This document shows, piece by piece, positions 7,145 to 10,939 of a DNA stretch of 10,939 nucleotides (position 1 is its first letter; the number at the start of each line of letters is the position of its first letter). Origin of the DNA: Chloroflexota bacterium (lineage in GTDB: Bacteria; Chloroflexota; Dehalococcoidia; Lucifugimonadales; JADFKI01); the NCBI GenBank assembly GCA_022565015.1, contig JADFKI010000108.1, positions 1-10,939 on the forward strand, written 5' to 3'. The notes below the pieces were generated by a model. The model was given only the letters and a program-made list of their open reading frames with translations, was not told the DNA's origin and did no database searches. The position numbers were made by a program, and so were the translations under genes.

Positions 7145-7161
7145 AGGTTCGTTAAGAACCT
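7145..7161. repeat. Perfect inverted repeat, candidate operator
   Basis: AGGTTC (7145-7150), spacer GTTAA, GAACCT (7156-7161). It lies in the upstream region of the importer operon, four bases upstream of the possible -35 box, where a dimeric regulator could bind. No regulator gene is present in the window. A chance occurrence in a 378-base gap cannot be excluded. Confidence 0.35.
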
Positions 7162-7486
7162 AGCTCCGGCTTATTAAGCTTACAGACCGGCAGATTCCGA
7201 TGACGCTAACACGATTATCGTAACTCGTCAAGGCTTTCTAAAATTCAAGAATAATAAGTCGCAATTACTGGAAGTCTAAGCTCGCCGATAATTCCTTGAC
7301 CCGTTAGCCACAATCCGAAAAATAGCGGCCGGGCATGCGACGCACCCTGGAATCACACTTTCATCTTCAGACCGTATCAGCGAGACGCACCGCAATACGG
7401 CTGCGCGTCTATGGAATGCGGTTCCGTCAGTTGCCAGGCGTGAAAGGAAAATGTCGTTCGCGGCCTTCGCATCGCAGGTGCATGCG

Positions 7487-7948
7487 TTAAGAAATCAATA
7501 TGCCTATGGACCTGCTAATGATGGCTCCCCCTACGGCGCCGGCCATGGCGCTCAATCCCGCGACGGTCCCCCCCGTCAACACCGCCAGGCCGACCGAGGT
7601 AATAGCCTGACCGGAGACCGTATTCATATGCAGCACCGCCAGGCTGACGTTGAAGAACACCGCGATGATTAACCCAACCCCTCCTCCACGGATGAAACCC
7701 TTACAGGCTACGAAGATGCCGTGTCTTCTCTCCAGCACAAGGGGCTCGCCTATGACCACACCCGCCAGGCCGATGAACGCGGCGGAAATCGCCCATCCCA
7801 GTACCGCTCCTTGCACTTCAACCGGTAGATGCCTGGGGTTGGGCTCGGTTCCCAGGATCAGCAGCCCCAATGTTGAAGAGAGAGGTATCACTGCCGCACA
7901 CACTGCGACAACCGTGATTCCTATTAACGCTTTTGTAGTTCTTTCCAT
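7487..7948 (-). CDS. Small four-helix membrane protein of unknown function
   Basis: The 153-residue product is almost wholly hydrophobic, with predicted membrane helices at about 7-32, 46-68, 88-107 and 119-145. Short polar loops carry GTEPNPRH (33-40), VLERRHG (71-77) and KGFIRGGG (83-90). The last helix is Gly/Ala-rich (GLSAMAGAVGGAI), suggesting tight helix packing. No catalytic motif is seen and I do not recognise the family. The start ATG 7946-7948 has the ribosome site GGAG at 7954-7957 with a five-base spacer, which supports expression. It is separated from the importer operon by 435 bases, so it is probably transcribed alone. Confidence 0.75.
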   Translation of the reverse strand: MERTTKALIGITVVAVCAAVIPLSSTLGLLILGTEPNPRHLPVEVQGAVLGWAISAAFIGLAGVVIGEPLVLERRHGIFVACKGFIRGGGVGLIIAVFFNVSLAVLHMNTVSGQAITSVGLAVLTGGTVAGLSAMAGAVGGAIISRSIGILIS

Positions 7949-8448
7949 CGTTACTCCGTGTTAAAATTCCGCCCGAGTCTGCACGTTAGCGTCCTCGTAA
8001 TGGCGGCGGGTATGTGGCACGCGCAAATGGAGGGCGGGCTGGTATTTGAGTGGCGCGTGCGAATGCCACTGAATCGCAGTTCACGATTCTCGAGGGCGGC
8101 TCCAGCATAGCAAGCGCGGCACCCTCGGTGGAAGCTGTGCTCCAACCCGATGCTCGGCCAGCTCCGGCCAATGGGAAGGCCTCCCACTACTATTGTATTC
8201 GCGGCGCCGGTCCTATGTCTTCATCATTGGGTTGGACTTCGCCCGCATCTGCAATCACGGCGTGGTCGGCCTTATGTTTCCGGCATCTGAGTCGAGAGGT
8301 CGCTAAGCGATTGTCGTGTGCGGCGAAGTGCTGATAGACTTTGTATCCGCTGATGCGTGAGAGAGGACTGGGGCGTCGTTCCGACACATCCCGCGCTGAA
8401 CGTCTCAAATATCCTCGAAAATACGCATTGAATAATGATTAGGGTAAT
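7949..8448. other. Divergent intergenic region; no gene identified
   Basis: This gap separates the minus-strand membrane protein from the plus-strand MFS gene and should contain promoters for both. An imperfectly placed inverted repeat AGTGGC (8049-8054) / GCCACT (8065-8070) is present. Startable frames on both strands (plus 8050-8334, minus 8190-8408) overlap, lack ribosome sites and show no family motif. The minus frame (HFAAHDNRLATS, HKADHAVIADAGEVQPNDED) has protein-like composition and could be a decayed remnant, but this cannot be decided from the sequence alone. Confidence 0.4.
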
Positions 8449-9717
8449 GTGACGAGTCCTACACAGTCTACTTCGTCCTACCGTTGGGTCGTGATGGGCG
8501 TGTGGTTTACCTCCGCGGTCGCGGGCTTCATGGTGATTTCCACGCTGGGGATTTTGCTGCCCTCTATTAGCGCCGACCTGGGTCTGTCCCCCAGTGAACA
8601 GGGTCTGCTGGGCTCGGCTGCCTTTTGGGGCAACATGGTACTGGCCATCCCGCTGAGCTGGTGGACTTCCCGTTTCGGACCAAAGATATTGACTACGGTG
8701 ACTCTGGTGCTGGGGACGCTATTCATATTCCTACAGGGCGTCGCACCGGCATTAGTCATGCTTATCATCGGCCGTCTGGCATTCGGTGTGACGATGCTCG
8801 CCAGGGAGCCCGCCAGGGCCCACCTGATCAGGCAGTGGTTCCAACCGAACGAGACCATCATAGCCAACAGCGTGTCCAACGTCTTTTTCGGCATCGTGGT
8901 GGGTGGGGGGATGATCGTGACGCCATTGATCCTCAGCGAGTTCGGGAATGACTGGAGGATGATATTCTATATCTTCGGGGCTGGTTTCTTCGTGCTAACC
9001 ATCCTGTGGATAATCGTGGGCCGAGAGCGGCCGCTTGACGAGTCCCAAATCCAGGTCGATCGTCCCGAGAGGAACGCGGTCAGGCTCGCCCTGTCGCACC
9101 GCGATATTTGGGTCGCGGGGCTCGGCTTTATCGGGTCTTCAATGTCCTGGGCCGCCTTCCTGAATTTCTATCCCACGATGATGCTGGATACCTACGAGTT
9201 TCCCCTGAGATGGACGGGCGCGATACTGGCCCTGGGAATATTCGTTGGTGGACTATGGGGACTGGCCGTGGGCTATTACGTCTCGATTCATGAAGGACGA
9301 AGAGGCCTGCTGACAGTGTTCGGAGTGTTGATGGTCGGTAGTTACCTGGGACTTATCTATACCGATTCCATTCCCCTTTTAATCGTGGCGACGGTGCTGA
9401 ACGGCGTGGCCTGGGGCTTCTTTCCGATACTCTACACGGTGCCGTTCATGTGGACGGGAATGCGCTCTCGTGAAGTGGCGATTGCACTGTCGTTCCTAAC
9501 GGTCTCGTTCTCCGTCGGGGCCGTGTTGGGGCCCCTGGTCACCGGTTTCGTTCAGGAGGCCCTGGAAGACCTTCGGACGGCCCTGTTGATCGTTAGCTTT
9601 GCCGGCCTCTCGGTCAGCGCGGCGGGGATCATGCTTCGATTTGGCGGCGCCGGCGCCGACGACCCCGTGGCCAGCTATCCTTCAGGCGAGAAGGACCGGA
9701 GAAGCGCCATGGAATAG
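8449..9717 (+). CDS. Major facilitator superfamily (MFS) transporter
   Basis: The 422-residue product has the twelve-helix pattern of MFS secondary transporters in the inner membrane. After a short Ser/Thr-rich N-terminus, helix 1 is followed by LPSISADLGLSPSEQGLLGS, the usual helix 1-2 connection. The helix 2-3 loop WWTSRFGPK (71-79) is a degenerate form of MFS motif A. RLAFGVTMLAREPARAHL is in helix 4, and DWRMIFYIFG before helix 6 is common in anion and sugar porters. A hydrophilic central loop (RERPLDESQIQVDRPERN) divides the two six-helix halves. The GTG start is forced by an in-frame TAG at 8440-8442, seven bases before it; the ribosome site is only AGGG. Substrate is unknown. Its neighbour downstream is convergent, so it appears to be monocistronic. 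Confidence 0.88.
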   Translation: MTSPTQSTSSYRWVVMGVWFTSAVAGFMVISTLGILLPSISADLGLSPSEQGLLGSAAFWGNMVLAIPLSWWTSRFGPKILTTVTLVLGTLFIFLQGVAPALVMLIIGRLAFGVTMLAREPARAHLIRQWFQPNETIIANSVSNVFFGIVVGGGMIVTPLILSEFGNDWRMIFYIFGAGFFVLTILWIIVGRERPLDESQIQVDRPERNAVRLALSHRDIWVAGLGFIGSSMSWAAFLNFYPTMMLDTYEFPLRWTGAILALGIFVGGLWGLAVGYYVSIHEGRRGLLTVFGVLMVGSYLGLIYTDSIPLLIVATVLNGVAWGFFPILYTVPFMWTGMRSREVAIALSFLTVSFSVGAVLGPLVTGFVQEALEDLRTALLIVSFAGLSVSAAGIMLRFGGAGADDPVASYPSGEKDRRSAME

Positions 9718-9829
9718 CGCACGACGTGCCGCATGACGCCCGTACCGCAAAATTAGGTCACACAGTCGCCCCGATGATCGGCGTACGAAGGGAATCAGCA
9801 CGCGAAAAAATAATCGGCTAAACAGGTGT

Positions 9830-9858
9830 TCAGCGATCGATGGGACAGGAATCGCTGA
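9830..9858 (+). terminator. Weak hairpin between convergent genes, possible terminator
   Basis: TCAGCGAT (9830-9837) pairs with ATCGCTGA (9851-9858), an eight-base-pair stem with a 13-base loop. It lies 112 bases after the MFS stop and 44 bases beyond the end of the convergent NHL gene. There is no T-run on either side, so an intrinsic terminator is doubtful; it may only mark the transcript ends. Confidence 0.25.
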
Positions 9859-9902
9859 GTCAGCCTGCCTTCCCAGGTTGGGCGGCCCCTTGGATGAAGA
9901 GC

Positions 9903-10814
9903 TCACCTCACGCGAGCGTACTTCAGAATCCGTGCGCCCTCCAGGGTCTCGCCCACATACAGATCTCCAACGGAGTCGATGCCAAGGGCGTGGGCCGCGA
10001 TGAGATCGGCACTTTCGTCGCTGCCCATACCCCAGCCGCCTAGCCAGTTTCCGGCGGACGTCATTATCTTGATGCCGGACGGATGGGACAATGGAGTAGG
10101 CGCCGGGTCGGATGGAGACAGACCGGTCTTCATCCCCAGCTCCGCGAGGTAGAACCGGCCGTCCTTACCCTGCAGAATGTGATCGGGCCGGTGCACTCCC
10201 CGCTACTCACGGACATATTGCCCGTCCGGCAGAAATACCTGTATGCGGCTGTTCTCCATGTCAGCCACGTATACCAGGCCGGCTGCGTCCACGCATACGC
10301 TGTGGGGGATCCTGAACTGTCCCGGCCCTGAACCCGGCTCGCCCCAAGAATTGATGTGCGTCCCGTTCGGGGTAAAGTGGTGGACCCGGGCGTTACCGTA
10401 GCCGTCCCTAACGTAAATGGAGCCGTCGTGTCCTAGCGCGACATCCGTCGGCCTGTTGAAGGGCTCGCCGCTGAACTCCTGGGCCGGCTCGTTAGGCGTC
10501 CCCAGGGTCAAGAGCAATTCTCCGTCGCCGGTCCACTTTCGGACGGTATGGTCGCCGACATCCGTCGTGTATATGGAGTCGTCGGGGCCTATGAACAGGT
10601 GGTGAGCGGTGCCGAAGACATCCTCGCCCCAGGACCGCAGCATGTTTCCGTCCTGGTCCAGCACGATCATGGGGTGATCGCTGCGATTATATGCAAAAAT
10701 CCTGTCCTGGCTGTCCACGCCGACGCCGACCACAGCGTTCCACTCCCAGCCGTCGGGCAGCTTTCCCCAACCCGGCACGTGCTCGTAGACGTACTCTCCA
10801 TAGCTTACTCGCAG
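9903..10814 (-). pseudogene. NHL-repeat propeller protein gene with an in-frame TAG and no ATG
   Basis: The frame shows repeated NHL blades: GVGVDSQDRIFAYNRSDHP with VLDQDGNMLRSWGE, LFIGPDDSIYTTDVGDHTV, FNRPTDVALGHDGSIYVRDG, and IPHSVCVDAAGLVYVADMEN with SRIQVFLPDGQYVRE. A TAG follows at 10203-10205; the same frame then continues RGVHRPDHILQGKDGRFYLA, IKIMTSAGNWLGGWG and ALGIDSVGDLYVGETLEGAR to TGA 9903-9905. The family is the six-bladed propeller group including peptidyl-alpha-hydroxyglycine lyase-like proteins; the substrate here is unknown. Family-like sequence also extends upstream of GTG 10776-10778 (SYGEYVYEHVPGWGKLPDGW) to about codon CTG 10812-10814, where an initiator would be expected. 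No signal peptide is seen. A TGG-to-TAG change would explain the stop. It could be a recent pseudogene, a sequence error, or two separately expressed pieces. Confidence 0.75.
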
Positions 10815-10848
10815 CGGCCTATTAGCGTCTGATATCGAAAATTACTCT

Positions 10849-10872
10849 CCAAAAGTTTTTGGCTTTCGAAAG
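10849..10872. repeat. Two adjacent palindromes upstream of the NHL gene
   Basis: CCAAAA-GT-TTTTGG (10849-10862) is directly followed by the perfect palindrome CTTTCGAAAG (10863-10872). They lie 35-58 bases upstream of the likely beginning of the NHL coding sequence in AT-rich DNA, where a promoter or operator would be. On the minus strand a TATATT lies just upstream (around 10885-10892) and might be a -10 box. Function is inferred from position only. Confidence 0.3.
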
Positions 10873-10939
10873 TGGTTCCGACCCAATATATCGCCATGAT
10901 CCAATTTTCGTCAGAATTCAATTCGCTCATTATTGTCCT

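Larger units (their letters stand above)
7109..7486. other. Upstream region of the importer operon; no gene seen
   Basis: The stretch between the membrane-protein gene and the importer operon has no credible coding frame. It is more AT-rich than the genes around it, especially 7130-7310, which suits a promoter region. It holds the possible promoter and inverted repeat annotated separately. A 50-codon plus-strand frame from an ATG near 7335 is Arg-rich, lacks a ribosome site and is judged spurious. Confidence 0.5.

Noticed and set aside
6786..7163. Plus-strand Ala/Gly-rich frame resembling a low-complexity protein
   Set aside because: It is the complement of the Ala/Pro linker of the binding lipoprotein.
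8050..8334. Plus-strand 94-codon frame in the gap before the MFS gene
   Set aside because: No ribosome site or recognisable domain, and an unusual composition for this genome; treated as non-coding.

Overview
The window looks like a piece of a Chloroflexota genome, probably SAR202-like or another Dehalococcoidia relative. This is judged only from recognisable protein style: a peptide-type ABC lipoprotein with a long Ala/Pro linker, a zinc-ribbon membrane-anchored PQQ-type propeller protein, an NHL-repeat protein, and a zinc-knuckle-less serine-recombinase fragment. GC content is moderate to high. No rRNA, tRNA, CRISPR array or intact mobile element was seen.

Layout. Bases 1-1028 are a patchwork of three gene fragments: the recombinase domain of a large serine recombinase (minus strand, running off the left edge), a macro-domain protein broken at both ends (minus), and the C-terminal end of a surface protein with a Pro/Ala linker and one membrane anchor (plus). 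None has a credible start. Bases 1029-1572 hold no assignable gene. At 1573-2970 (plus) is an intact protein with an N-terminal zinc ribbon, one membrane helix and an extracytoplasmic PQQ-type beta-propeller. It is convergent with a minus-strand ABC importer operon: solute-binding lipoprotein (5036-7051), DppB-type permease (3977-4945) and DppC-type permease (3045-3953). A strong GC-rich hairpin lies between the lipoprotein and permease genes. No ATPase genes lie in the window, so the importer must use ATPases encoded elsewhere.

Upstream of the importer are a 378-base stretch with a possible promoter and operator, and a small four-helix membrane protein of unknown function (7487-7948, minus). 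A 500-base non-coding stretch follows, then an MFS transporter (8449-9717, plus, GTG start). Last, convergent with the transporter, is an NHL-repeat six-bladed-propeller-type gene (9903-10814, minus) with one in-frame TAG at 10203-10205 and no ATG where homology should begin.

Functionally, the intact part is ordinary for a heterotrophic, transporter-rich bacterium: peptide or other small-molecule uptake by ABC and MFS carriers, plus propeller proteins of unknown ligand. The parts most worth a second look are the fragment mosaic at the left, the single nonsense codon in the NHL gene, and the intra-operon hairpin. I found no convincing evidence of a new multi-gene system.
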